Shown here: positions 33,465 to 41,684 of the stretch, in pieces | Numbering within the stretch: position 1 is the stretch's first letter | Layout: each line of letters begins with the position of its first letter | Assembly: GCF_028463985.1 (NCBI RefSeq) | Contig: NZ_CP116766.1 | Coordinates: 1,860,001-1,924,000, forward strand | DNA: 64,000 bases | DNA from: Neisseria lisongii | GTDB lineage: Bacteria > Pseudomonadota > Gammaproteobacteria > Burkholderiales > Neisseriaceae | Reading direction: 5' to 3' | Position numbers and translations under genes: made by a program | Notes under the pieces: model-generated | The model's input: the letters and a program-made list of their open reading frames with translations, nothing else | Told to the model about the DNA's origin: nothing | Databases searched by the model: none

Positions 33465-34084
33465 TGGAATTAAAAGTAATTGACGCTAAAGGACAGGTTT
33501 CAGGAAGCTTGGCTGTTTCTGATGCTTTGTTTGCTCGCGAATACAATGAAGCTTTGGTTCATCAGCTGGTAACTGCTTTCTTGGCAAATGCCCGCTCAGG
33601 TAATCGTGCTCAGAAAACCCGTGCCGAAGTAAACCATTCAACTAAAAAACCATGGCGTCAAAAAGGTACCGGCCGCGCTCGTTCCGGTATGACTTCTTCT
33701 CCGCTGTGGCGTAAAGGTGGTCGTGCGTTCCCGAACAAACCTGACGAAAACTTCACTCAAAAAGTGAACCGTAAAATGTACCGTGCCGGTATGGCGACTA
33801 TTCTGTCGCAATTGGCCCGTGACGAACGTCTGTTTGCGATTGATGCATTGACTGCTGAAACTCCTAAAACCAAAGTGTTCGCCGAACAAGTGAAAAACTT
33901 GGGTTTTGAGCAAGTGCTGTTTGTTACCAAGCAGTTGGACGAAAATGTTTATTTGGCTTCACGCAACTTGCCGAATGTACTGGTTTTGGAAGCTCAACAG
34001 GTTGATCCTTACAGCTTGCTGCGCTACAAAAAAGTAATCATCACTAAAGATGCGGTTGCACAATTAGAGGAGCAATGGGTATGA
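33464..34084 (+). CDS. rplD: 50S ribosomal protein L4
   Basis: A 206-residue exit-tunnel protein that in E. coli also represses the S10 operon. The tunnel loop carries KKPWRQKGTGRARSGMTSS with no macrolide-resistance changes that I can see. It starts in the rplC stop (TAATG) and overlaps rplW at its own stop (ATGA), so the three are coupled. Confidence 0.98.
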   Translation: MELKVIDAKGQVSGSLAVSDALFAREYNEALVHQLVTAFLANARSGNRAQKTRAEVNHSTKKPWRQKGTGRARSGMTSSPLWRKGGRAFPNKPDENFTQKVNRKMYRAGMATILSQLARDERLFAIDALTAETPKTKVFAEQVKNLGFEQVLFVTKQLDENVYLASRNLPNVLVLEAQQVDPYSLLRYKKVIITKDAVAQLEEQWV

Positions 34085-34395
34085 ATCAACAACGTTTGAC
34101 TCAAGTGATTTTGGCGCCTGTTGTTTCTGAAAAAAGCAACTTGTTGGCTGAAAAACGCAACCAAATGACGTTTAAAGTGTTGGCAAATGCAACTAAAACC
34201 GAAATCAAAGCGGCTGTCGAGCTGTTGTTCGGTGTTCAGGTTGCTGCTGTAACCACTGTTACCATCAAAGGTAAAACCAAACGTTTTGGTCGCACTTTGG
34301 GCCGTCGCAGCGATGTTAAAAAAGCTTATGTGAGCTTGGCTGCCGGTCAAGAGTTGGATTTGGAAGCCGCTGCTGCAGCTGCAGATAAGGAATAA
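34081..34395 (+). CDS. rplW: 50S ribosomal protein L23
   Basis: A 104-residue protein at the tunnel exit that docks trigger factor and SRP. The start MNQQRLTQVILAPVVSEK is chosen over ATG at 34075 because GAGGAG at 34067-34072 is spaced properly for 34081 only. It overlaps the rplD stop as ATGA. Confidence 0.96.
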   Translation: MNQQRLTQVILAPVVSEKSNLLAEKRNQMTFKVLANATKTEIKAAVELLFGVQVAAVTTVTIKGKTKRFGRTLGRRSDVKKAYVSLAAGQELDLEAAAAAADKE

Positions 34396-34400
34396 GTAAA

Positions 34401-35234
34401 ATGGCAATCGTTAAAATGAAGCCAACTTCTGCAGGCCGTCGCGGCATGGTTCGCGTGGTTGCAGAGGGTTTGCACAAAGGTGCGCCTTATGCACCTCTGG
34501 TTGAAAAGAAAAATTCTACTGCCGGTCGTAACCACAATGGCCACATTACTACCCGCCACAAAGGCGGCGGCCATAAACACCACTACCGTGTAGTTGATTT
34601 CAAACGTAACAAAGACGGTATTCCTGCTAAAGTTGAGCGTATTGAATACGACCCTAACCGTACTGCATTCATCGCACTGCTGTGCTATGCAGACGGCGAA
34701 CGTCGCTACATCATCGCTCCTCGCGGTATCCAAGCCGGTGCGGTTTTGGTATCCGGTGCAGAAGCTGCCATCAAAGTGGGTAACACTTTGCCGATCCGCA
34801 ATATTCCGGTAGGTACAACTATTCACTGTATCGAAATGAAACCGGGCAAAGGTGCGCAAATTGCACGTTCTGCCGGTGCTTCAGCCGTATTGCTGGCAAA
34901 AGAAGGTATTTACGCTCAAGTTCGTCTGCGTTCGGGTGAAGTGCGTAAAATCCACGTTGATTGCCGCGCGACTATCGGTGAAGTGGGTAACGAAGAACAA
35001 AGCCTGAAGAAAATCGGTAAAGCCGGTGCTAACCGTTGGCGTGGTATTCGTCCTACCGTTCGTGGTGTCGTAATGAACCCTGTTGATCACCCTCACGGTG
35101 GTGGTGAAGGCCGTACCGGCGAAGCTCGCGAACCGGTTAGCCCATGGGGTACGCCTGCTAAAGGTTACCGCACTCGTAATAACAAACGCACGGATAATAT
35201 GATTGTTCGTCGTCGTTACTCAAATAAAGGTTAA
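34401..35234 (+). CDS. rplB: 50S ribosomal protein L2
   Basis: A 277-residue protein needed for subunit association and peptidyl transfer. The N-terminal part has [18 protein letters not shown], and the essential C-terminal motif [13 protein letters not shown] is intact, including its catalytic-site histidine. It sits in the S10 operon between rplW and rpsS. Confidence 0.98.
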
Positions 35235-35239
35235 TTAAT

Positions 35240-35518
35240 ATGGCTCGTTCATTGAAAAAAGGCCCATATGTAGACCTGCATTTGCTGAAAAAAGTAGATG
35301 CTGCTCGTGCAAGCAACGACAAACGTCCGATTAAAACTTGGTCGCGTCGTTCTACCATTTTGCCTGATTTTATCGGTCTGACTATCGCTGTTCACAACGG
35401 CCGCACTCATGTGCCTGTGTTTATCAGCGACAACATGGTTGGTCATAAATTGGGTGAGTTCTCATTGACCCGTACCTTTAAAGGCCACTTGGCCGATAAA
35501 AAGGCTAAAAAGAAATAA
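35240..35518 (+). CDS. rpsS: 30S ribosomal protein S19
   Basis: A 92-residue protein of the 30S head near the A site. It starts [15 protein letters not shown] and contains the signature [13 protein letters not shown] run [15 protein letters not shown]. It lies 5 bases after rplB and 8 before rplV, in the invariant S10 order. Confidence 0.98.
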
Positions 35519-35526
35519 GGTGAATC

Positions 35527-35856
35527 ATGAGAGTAAGTGCACAACATAAAAATGCCCGTATTTCAGCTCAAAAAGCTCGCTTGGTAGCTGATTTGATCCG
35601 TGGTAAAGACGTTGCCCAAGCGTTGAACATCTTGGCATTCAGCCCGAAAAAAGGCGCTGAATTGATTAAGAAAGTTCTGGAATCAGCCATCGCCAATGCA
35701 GAGCATAATAATGGTGCTGACATTGACGAACTGAAAGTGGTAACTATCTTTGTTGACAAAGGCCCTAGCTTGAAACGTTTCCAAGCTCGTGCCAAAGGTC
35801 GCGGTAACCGCATTGAAAAACAAACTTGTCATATCAATGTGACAGTGGGCAACTAA
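35527..35856 (+). CDS. rplV: 50S ribosomal protein L22
   Basis: A 109-residue protein whose beta hairpin lines the exit tunnel. The C-terminal part GPSLKRFQARAKGRGNRI is typical, and no duplication or deletion of the macrolide-linked loop is seen. It is 8 bases behind rpsS and 9 bases ahead of rpsC. Confidence 0.98.
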   Translation: MRVSAQHKNARISAQKARLVADLIRGKDVAQALNILAFSPKKGAELIKKVLESAIANAEHNNGADIDELKVVTIFVDKGPSLKRFQARAKGRGNRIEKQTCHINVTVGN

Positions 35857-35865
35857 GGAAAAGCT

Positions 35866-36561
35866 ATGGGACAAAAGATTAATCCTACAGGCTTTCGCCT
35901 GGCGGTAACTAAAGACTGGTCTTCTAAATGGTTTGCTAAAAGCAACGATTTTTCGACTGTGTTGAAGCAAGACATCGACGTGCGCAACTATCTGCGTACC
36001 CGTTTGGCAAACGCTTCTGTCGGTCGTGTTGTAATTGAGCGTCCTGCAAAATCAGCTCGTATTACGATTTTCTCTGCCCGTCCGGGTGTGGTAATCGGTA
36101 AAAAAGGCGAGGATATCGAGATTTTGAAACGTGACCTGCAAGCGCTGATGGGCGTGCCTGTTCACGTAAATATTGAAGAAATCCGTAAGCCTGAGCTGGA
36201 TGCGCAAATTATTGCCGACGGCATTGCGCAACAATTGGAAAAACGTGTTCAATTCCGCCGTGCAATGAAACGCTCTATGCAAAATGCAATGCGTGCCGGT
36301 GCGAAAGGCATCAAAATTATGACTTCAGGCCGTCTGAATGGTGCGGATATTGCCCGTAGCGAATGGTATCGTGAAGGTCGTGTGCCTTTGCATACTCTGC
36401 GTGCAAACGTGGCTTATGCGACCAGTGAAGCACACACTACTTACGGTGTGTTGGGTCTGAAAGTTTGGGTTTATACTGAAGGCAACGATAAGTCTGCCGC
36501 TAAACCTGAGCAAGAGAAGAAACAAAGAAAGGCAGGTGGTCGTCATGCTGCAGCCAACTAG
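35866..36561 (+). CDS. rpsC: 30S ribosomal protein S3
   Basis: A 231-residue mRNA-entry protein with a type II KH domain (VVIGKKGEDIEILK near residue 75) and a C-terminal S3 domain (MTSGRLNGADIARSEW). The tail is Lys/Gln-rich. It overlaps the start of rplP by 17 bases, so rplP translation depends on it. Confidence 0.98.
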   Translation: MGQKINPTGFRLAVTKDWSSKWFAKSNDFSTVLKQDIDVRNYLRTRLANASVGRVVIERPAKSARITIFSARPGVVIGKKGEDIEILKRDLQALMGVPVHVNIEEIRKPELDAQIIADGIAQQLEKRVQFRRAMKRSMQNAMRAGAKGIKIMTSGRLNGADIARSEWYREGRVPLHTLRANVAYATSEAHTTYGVLGLKVWVYTEGNDKSAAKPEQEKKQRKAGGRHAAAN

Positions 36562-36961
36562 ACTGAAATACCGCAAACAGCACAAAGGCCGCAACACCGG
36601 CGTTGCCACTCGCGGCAACAAAGTCAGCTTTGGTGAATTTGGCCTGAAAGCTGTAGGTCGCGGTCGCTTGACTGCACGTCAAATTGAGGCGGCACGTCGT
36701 ACAATGACCCGCCACATCAAACGTGGTGGTCGTATTTGGATTCGTGTATTCCCTGATAAACCGATTACTGAAAAACCTATTCAAGTTCGTATGGGTGGCG
36801 GTAAAGGTAACGTTGAATACTACGTTGCTGAAATTAAACCGGGCAAAGTATTGTACGAGATGGACGGTGTGCCTGAGGCATTGGCTCGCGAAGCCTTTGA
36901 ATTGGCTGCTGCCAAATTGCCTATTCCTACAACCTTTGTAGTAAGACAGGTAGGTTTGTAA
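36545..36961 (+). CDS. rplP: 50S ribosomal protein L16
   Basis: A 138-residue protein near the A-site tRNA elbow. The start MLQPTRLKYRKQHKGRN matches the family exactly; an in-frame ATG three codons earlier (36536) is rejected for that reason. It begins inside the end of rpsC and overlaps rpmC by one base (TAATG). Confidence 0.97.
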   Translation: MLQPTRLKYRKQHKGRNTGVATRGNKVSFGEFGLKAVGRGRLTARQIEAARRTMTRHIKRGGRIWIRVFPDKPITEKPIQVRMGGGKGNVEYYVAEIKPGKVLYEMDGVPEALAREAFELAAAKLPIPTTFVVRQVGL

Positions 36962-37152
36962 TGAAAGCAAATGAATTAAAAGACAAATCTGTTGAGCAGT
37001 TGAATGCCGATTTGCTGGATTTGTTGAAGGCTCAGTTTGGTTTGCGGATGCAAAATGCGACTGGTCAATTGGGCAAACCGAGTGAATTAAAACGAGTTCG
37101 TCGCGATATCGCTCGTATTAAAACCATTTTAACTGAAAAAGGTGCTAAGTAA
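36961..37152 (+). CDS. rpmC: 50S ribosomal protein L29
   Basis: A 63-residue two-helix protein beside L23 at the tunnel exit. It contains LNADLLDLLKAQFGLRMQ and RRDIARIKTIL, the usual helical signature. It is coupled by TAATG overlaps to rplP before and rpsQ after. Confidence 0.97.
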   Translation: MKANELKDKSVEQLNADLLDLLKAQFGLRMQNATGQLGKPSELKRVRRDIARIKTILTEKGAK

Positions 37153-37415
37153 TGAGCGAAGCTAAAAATGTTCGTACTTTGCAAGGCAAAGTAGTCAGTG
37201 ATAAAATGGATAAGACAGTTACTGTACTGGTTGAGCGTAAAGTGAAACACCCGTTATACGGTAAAATTATTCGTTTATCTACCAAAATCCATGCTCATGA
37301 CGAGCAAAATCAATATGGCGTGGGTGATGTTGTAGTAATCGAAGAGTCGCGTCCATTGTCAAAAACTAAATCTTGGATTGTCAAAGAATTGGTTGAGAAA
37401 GCGCGTACTGTTTAA
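37152..37415 (+). CDS. rpsQ: 30S ribosomal protein S17
   Basis: An 87-residue OB-fold protein that helps assemble the 30S platform. It has the family segments LQGKVVSDKMDKTVTVLVER and GDVVVIEESRPLSKTKSW. It is the last gene of the S10 operon and is followed by a 223-base structured spacer before rplN. Confidence 0.98.
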   Translation: MSEAKNVRTLQGKVVSDKMDKTVTVLVERKVKHPLYGKIIRLSTKIHAHDEQNQYGVGDVVVIEESRPLSKTKSWIVKELVEKARTV

Positions 37416-37638
37416 TTTTTGATACAGTAATGCACTAATAGGAAACGAAGTATTGCAGCAAATCCGATTTGCGTGTAAACTTCGTTTCTTATCTTTCAGT
37501 TTCTTTCTGAAAGTTTCTTCCCTTCGGGATCCAAGACTGGTTTACTGGAACCGTGATGGTTTCATTTAATAAGCAGCAATTCATGTTGCGAGTTATTTGA
37601 AAATGGTAAATTAAGTTGGTTAATTTAAAGGTAATAAC
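37416..37638 (+). promoter_or_regulatory. Structured spacer between S10 and spc operons
   Basis: Three stem-loops lie in this unusually long intra-cluster gap. The first is GAAACGAAG (37442-37450) with CTTCGTTTC (37480-37488), containing an inner GCAAAT/ATTTGC stem. The second is CTTTCAG (37493-37499) with CTGAAAG (37507-37513). The third is CCC-TTC-GGG at 37520-37528. A leader or processing element for rplN-led translation is likely; no clear promoter was found. Confidence 0.55.
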
Positions 37639-38007
37639 ATGATTCAAATGCAGACCATCTTAGATGTGGCTGACAACTCTGGTGCGCGTCGTGTGATGTG
37701 TATCAAAGTGTTGGGCGGATCTAAGCGTCGCTATGCTTCGGTTGGCGATATTATTAAAGTTGCAGTAAAAGATGCTGCACCTCGTGGCCGTGTGAAAAAG
37801 GGTGATGTGTACAATGCGGTAGTGGTTCGTACTGCCAAAGGTGTTCGTCGTCCGGACGGTGCTTTAATCAAATTTGATAACAATGCTGCTGTATTGTTGA
37901 ATAACAAACTTGAGCCACTGGGTACCCGTATTTTCGGACCGGTAACCCGTGAATTGCGTACTGAGCGATTCATGAAAATTGTTTCATTGGCACCTGAAGT
38001 ATTATAA
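37639..38007 (+). CDS. rplN: 50S ribosomal protein L14
   Basis: A 122-residue protein at the subunit interface and the docking site of RsfS, whose gene is at 50946. It starts MIQMQTILDVADNSGARRV, and the motif GDVYNAVVVRTAKGVRR is typical. AAAGGTAATAAC precedes the ATG. It heads the spc operon after a structured spacer. Confidence 0.98.
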   Translation: MIQMQTILDVADNSGARRVMCIKVLGGSKRRYASVGDIIKVAVKDAAPRGRVKKGDVYNAVVVRTAKGVRRPDGALIKFDNNAAVLLNNKLEPLGTRIFGPVTRELRTERFMKIVSLAPEVL

Positions 38008-38019
38008 GGAATATAAGCG

Positions 38020-38343
38020 ATGAACAAAATTATTAAAGGTGATCAGGTAATTGTTATTGCCGGCAAAGACAAAGGCAAACAAGGTCAAGTAGTCAGTGTG
38101 TTGGGTGAAAAAGTTGTTGTTGAAGGTGTAAACGTTGTAAAACGCCACCAAAAACCAAACCCTATGCGCGGTATCGAAGGTGGTATCATTGCTAAAGAAA
38201 AACCTTTGGCAATCTCAAATGTAGCTATCTTCAATCCTGAAACTAAAAAAGCCGACCGTGTTGGTATTAAATTGATTGAGAACGAAGGTAAAGTAAAACG
38301 CGTTCGTTTCTTTAAATCTAATGGCTCTATCATTGGAGCATAA
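38020..38343 (+). CDS. rplX: 50S ribosomal protein L24
   Basis: A 107-residue assembly-initiator protein with an N-terminal KOW motif (KGDQVIVIAGKDKGKQGQVV). GINVVKRH-like NVVKRHQKPNP follows. It is between rplN and rplE, with AAGGAATATAAGCG as the ribosome-binding region. Confidence 0.97.
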   Translation: MNKIIKGDQVIVIAGKDKGKQGQVVSVLGEKVVVEGVNVVKRHQKPNPMRGIEGGIIAKEKPLAISNVAIFNPETKKADRVGIKLIENEGKVKRVRFFKSNGSIIGA

Positions 38344-38352
38344 GGAGATAAC

Positions 38353-38892
38353 ATGGCTCGTTTGAGAGAGTTCTATAAAGATACAGTTGTACCTGAATTG
38401 GTAAAACAATTTGGTTATAAATCAGTAATGGAAGTGCCTCGCATTGAAAAAATCACTCTGAATATGGGTGTTGGCGAAGCAGTTGCTGATAAAAAAGTGA
38501 TGGAACACGCTGTATCTGATTTGGAAAAAATTTCCGGTCAAAAAGCAGTAGTAACTGTTGCACGTAAATCTATCGCCGGCTTTAAAATCCGCGATAACTA
38601 TCCGGTAGGCTGTAAAGTAACTTTGCGTCGTGATCAAATGTTTGAATTCTTGGATCGTTTGATTACTATCGCATTGCCTCGCGTGCGTGACTTCCGTGGT
38701 GTAAGTGGAAAATCATTTGACGGTCGCGGTAACTACAATATGGGTGTACGCGAACAAATTATTTTTCCGGAAATTGAGTACGACAAAATCGACGCTTTGC
38801 GTGGTCTGAATATTACTATTACGACTACTGCAAAAACCGATGAAGAAGCAAAAGCTTTGTTGTCTCTGTTCAAGTTTCCGTTTAAAGGATAA
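38353..38892 (+). CDS. rplE: 50S ribosomal protein L5
   Basis: A 179-residue protein that binds 5S rRNA and contacts P-site tRNA. The signature IEKITLNMGVGEAV and VTLRRDQMFEFLDRL are present. In E. coli the start of this gene is where S8 represses the spc operon; I could not identify that hairpin here. Confidence 0.98.
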   Translation: MARLREFYKDTVVPELVKQFGYKSVMEVPRIEKITLNMGVGEAVADKKVMEHAVSDLEKISGQKAVVTVARKSIAGFKIRDNYPVGCKVTLRRDQMFEFLDRLITIALPRVRDFRGVSGKSFDGRGNYNMGVREQIIFPEIEYDKIDALRGLNITITTTAKTDEEAKALLSLFKFPFKG

Positions 38893-38894
38893 TC

Positions 38895-39200
38895 ATGGCT
38901 AAAAAAGCACTTATTAATCGCGAGCTGAAACGTCAGGCTTTAGCGAAAAAATATGCAGCTAAGCGCGAAGCAATTTTTGCTGTAATCAACGATTCTAATG
39001 CTACTGATGAAGAGCGTTTCGAAGCTCGCTTGAAATTCCAAGCAATTCCGCGCAATGCCGCACCTGTACGCCAACGCCGTCGTTGTGCATTGACAGGCCG
39101 CCCTCGTGGTACTTTCCGTAAATTCGGTTTGGGCCGTATTAAAATCCGTGAAATCGCTATGCGTGGCGAAATTCCGGGTGTTGTTAAAGCTAGCTGGTAA
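38895..39200 (+). CDS. rpsN: 30S ribosomal protein S14 (zinc-free type)
   Basis: A 101-residue protein of the 30S head. It is the long form without the CXXC...CXXC zinc site: only one Cys is seen, in RRRCALTGRPRG. The C-terminal motif GEIPGVVKASW is typical. It lies 2 bases after rplE. Confidence 0.97.
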   Translation: MAKKALINRELKRQALAKKYAAKREAIFAVINDSNATDEERFEARLKFQAIPRNAAPVRQRRRCALTGRPRGTFRKFGLGRIKIREIAMRGEIPGVVKASW

Positions 39201-39214
39201 TAGGAGTATTAATA

Positions 39215-39607
39215 ATGAGTATGCATGATCCTATTTCCGATATGTTGACTCGAATCCGCAATGCGCAACGTGCAAATAAAGCAGTTGTGGCAATGCCGTC
39301 TTCAAAATTGAAATGTGCAATCGCTAAAGTTTTGAAAGAAGAAGGTTATATTGAGGATTTTGCGGTTTCTGCTGATGCAAAACCGGTATTGGAAATTCAA
39401 TTGAAATATTATGCGGGCCGTCCGGTAATTGAACAAATCAAACGTGTTTCACGTCCTGGCTTGCGTATTTACAAAGCTTCCAGCGAAATTCCTAGCGTGA
39501 TGAACGGCTTGGGTGTCGCTATTGTTAGTACTTCTAAAGGTGTGATGACTGATCGTAAAGCCCGTGCTACAGGTGTGGGTGGTGAGTTGTTGTGCATCGT
39601 TGCCTAG
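39215..39607 (+). CDS. rpsH: 30S ribosomal protein S8
   Basis: A 130-residue primary 16S rRNA binder and, in E. coli, the repressor of the spc operon. It begins MSMHDPISDMLTRIRNAQ, and the C-terminal STSKGVMTDRKAR is the family signature. It lies between rpsN and rplF. Confidence 0.98.
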   Translation: MSMHDPISDMLTRIRNAQRANKAVVAMPSSKLKCAIAKVLKEEGYIEDFAVSADAKPVLEIQLKYYAGRPVIEQIKRVSRPGLRIYKASSEIPSVMNGLGVAIVSTSKGVMTDRKARATGVGGELLCIVA

Positions 39608-39620
39608 TGGAGAAAGATAA

Positions 39621-40154
39621 ATGTCACGCGTAGCTAAAAACCCAGTGACTGTTCCTGCTGGTGTAGAAGTAAAATTTGGAACAGATGCATTGGTTATCAA
39701 AGGTAAAAACGGCGAATTGTCTTTCCCTTTGAATGCTGATGTAGCTATCGAATTGAACGATGGTAAATTGACTTTTGCTGCTGCAAACAATACCAAACAG
39801 GCAAATGCCATGTCAGGTACTGCACGTGCATTGGTTAATAACATGGTTAAAGGTGTTTCTGAAGGTTTTGAGAAAAAACTCCAGCTGATCGGTGTGGGTT
39901 ATCGTGCCCAAGCCCAAGGTAAAGTATTGAACCTGTCTTTGGGTTTCTCTCATCCGATTGTGTATGAAATGCCCGAAGGTGTTTCTGTTCAAACGCCTAG
40001 CCAAACAGAAATTGTTTTGACTGGTGCAGATAAACAAGTTGTTGGTCAAGTTGCTGCCGAAATTCGTGCCTTCCGTTCTCCTGAGCCTTACAAAGGTAAA
40101 GGTGTACGTTATGTTGGCGAAGTGGTGGTAATGAAAGAAGCCAAGAAAAAATAA
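39621..40154 (+). CDS. rplF: 50S ribosomal protein L6
   Basis: A 177-residue two-domain protein close to the factor-binding site. It starts SRVAKNPVTVPAGVEV and ends with the PEPYKGKGVRYVGEVV signature. Ordinary length; it is in the spc operon before rplR. Confidence 0.98.
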   Translation: MSRVAKNPVTVPAGVEVKFGTDALVIKGKNGELSFPLNADVAIELNDGKLTFAAANNTKQANAMSGTARALVNNMVKGVSEGFEKKLQLIGVGYRAQAQGKVLNLSLGFSHPIVYEMPEGVSVQTPSQTEIVLTGADKQVVGQVAAEIRAFRSPEPYKGKGVRYVGEVVVMKEAKKK

Positions 40155-40167
40155 TTGAGGTTCACTA

Positions 40168-40521
40168 ATGAATAAACATGCAACCCGACTCCGTCGTGCA
40201 CGCAAAACCCGTGCACGTATTGCGGACTTGAAAATGGTAAGATTATGCGTGTTCCGCACAAATAATCACATTTATGCTCAAGTAATTAGTGCAGAAGGTG
40301 ATAAAGTATTGGCACAAGCCTCTACCTTGGAAGCTGAAGTGCGTAATACTTTGAAATCAGGCAGCAATGTTGAAGCAGCTGCTGTGATTGGCAAACGTAT
40401 TGCAGAAAAAGCAAAAGCTGCCGGTGTAGAAAAAGTTGCTTTTGATCGTTCTGGCTTCCAATATCACGGCCGCATTAAAGCTTTGGCTGAAGCTGCCCGT
40501 GAACATGGTTTGAGCTTCTAA
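40168..40521 (+). CDS. rplR: 50S ribosomal protein L18
   Basis: A 117-residue 5S rRNA-binding protein. It has a basic N-terminus (RLRRARKTRARI) and the typical C-terminus (YHGRIKALAEAAREHGL). TTGAGGTTCACTA precedes the ATG. Confidence 0.98.
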   Translation: MNKHATRLRRARKTRARIADLKMVRLCVFRTNNHIYAQVISAEGDKVLAQASTLEAEVRNTLKSGSNVEAAAVIGKRIAEKAKAAGVEKVAFDRSGFQYHGRIKALAEAAREHGLSF

Positions 40522-40538
40522 TATTTGGAGACTGTCAT

Positions 40539-41057
40539 ATGGCAAAACATGAAATTGAAGAGCGCGGTGACGGCTTCATTGAAAAAATGGTCGCAGTAAA
40601 CCGTGTTACCAAAGTGGTAAAAGGTGGCCGGATTATGGCCTTCTCGGCTTTGACTGTTGTAGGTGATGGCGATGGCCGCATCGGTATGGGTAAAGGTAAA
40701 TCTAAAGAGGTTCCTGTTGCCGTACAAAAAGCAATGGATCAAGCACGCCGTTCAATGATTAAAGTACCTTTGAAAAACGGTACCATTCATCACGAAGTAA
40801 TCGGCAAGCATGGTGCAACACGTGTATTCATGCAACCTGCCAAAGAGGGTAGCGGTGTGAAAGCCGGTGGTCCTATGCGTTTGGTTTTTGATGCTATGGG
40901 TATTCATAACATCTCTGCCAAAGTACATGGCTCTACCAATCCTTACAACATTGTTCGTGCAACTTTAGATGGTTTGTCTAAATTGTATACTCCTGCTGAC
41001 ATTGCTGCGAAACGTGGCCTGACAGTAGAAGATATCTTGGGAGCTAACCATGACTGA
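40539..41057 (+). CDS. rpsE: 30S ribosomal protein S5
   Basis: A 172-residue protein involved in decoding fidelity and helicase activity at the mRNA entry. The loop NRVTKVVKGGR has Thr24 and Lys28, the wild-type residues at positions linked to spectinomycin resistance in Neisseria. GDGDGRIGMGKGKSKEVP follows. It overlaps rpmD by 8 bases. Confidence 0.98.
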   Translation: MAKHEIEERGDGFIEKMVAVNRVTKVVKGGRIMAFSALTVVGDGDGRIGMGKGKSKEVPVAVQKAMDQARRSMIKVPLKNGTIHHEVIGKHGATRVFMQPAKEGSGVKAGGPMRLVFDAMGIHNISAKVHGSTNPYNIVRATLDGLSKLYTPADIAAKRGLTVEDILGANHD

Positions 41058-41235
41058 GCAAAAGAAAATCAAAGTAACTTTGGCTAAAAGCCTGATTGGT
41101 ACTATTGAATCTCACCGTGCATGTGTACGCGGTTTGGGTTTGCGCCGTCGCGAGCATACCGTTGAGGTTTTAGATACCCCTGAAAACCGTGGTATGATTA
41201 ACAAAGTCAGCTACCTGTTGAAAGTGGAGTCATAA
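41050..41235 (+). CDS. rpmD: 50S ribosomal protein L30
   Basis: A 61-residue protein with the usual fold: KKIKVTLAKSLIGT, then RACVRGLGLRRREHTVEV. It starts inside the end of rpsE, which couples the two, and is one base before rplO. Confidence 0.97.
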   Translation: MTEQKKIKVTLAKSLIGTIESHRACVRGLGLRRREHTVEVLDTPENRGMINKVSYLLKVES

Positions 41236-41236
41236 T

Positions 41237-41671
41237 ATGTTTTTGAATACTATTCAACCTGCTGAAGGTGCTACTCACGCTGCACGCCGTGTAGGTCGCG
41301 GTATCGGTAGCGGTTTGGGTAAAACAGGCGGTCGCGGCCATAAAGGCCAAAAAAGCCGTTCAGGCGGTTTTCATAAAGTAGGTTTCGAAGGCGGTCAAAT
41401 GCCTTTGCAACGCCGTTTGCCTAAACGCGGTTTCAAATCTCTGACTGCTTCACGTAATGCTGAAGTGCGCTTGAGCGAACTGGCTTTGGTTGCTGTAGAA
41501 GAGATTGATGTATTGGCTCTGAAACAGGCTGGTCTGGTTCCTGCTGATGCTCTGAATGTAAAAGTCATTGCTTCCGGCGAAATTGCCAAAGCAGTAACTT
41601 TGAAAGGCGTTAAAGCAACTAAAGGTGCCAAAGCTGCTATTGAAGCTGCCGGCGGTAAAGTTGAAGAATAA
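41237..41671 (+). CDS. rplO: 50S ribosomal protein L15
   Basis: A 144-residue late assembly protein. Its Gly/Arg-rich N-terminal extension (GRGIGSGLGKTGGRGHKGQK) threads into the 50S core. It follows rpmD without a gap and precedes secY by 13 bases. Confidence 0.98.
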   Translation: MFLNTIQPAEGATHAARRVGRGIGSGLGKTGGRGHKGQKSRSGGFHKVGFEGGQMPLQRRLPKRGFKSLTASRNAEVRLSELALVAVEEIDVLALKQAGLVPADALNVKVIASGEIAKAVTLKGVKATKGAKAAIEAAGGKVEE

Positions 41672-41684
41672 GGCTTAAATCATA

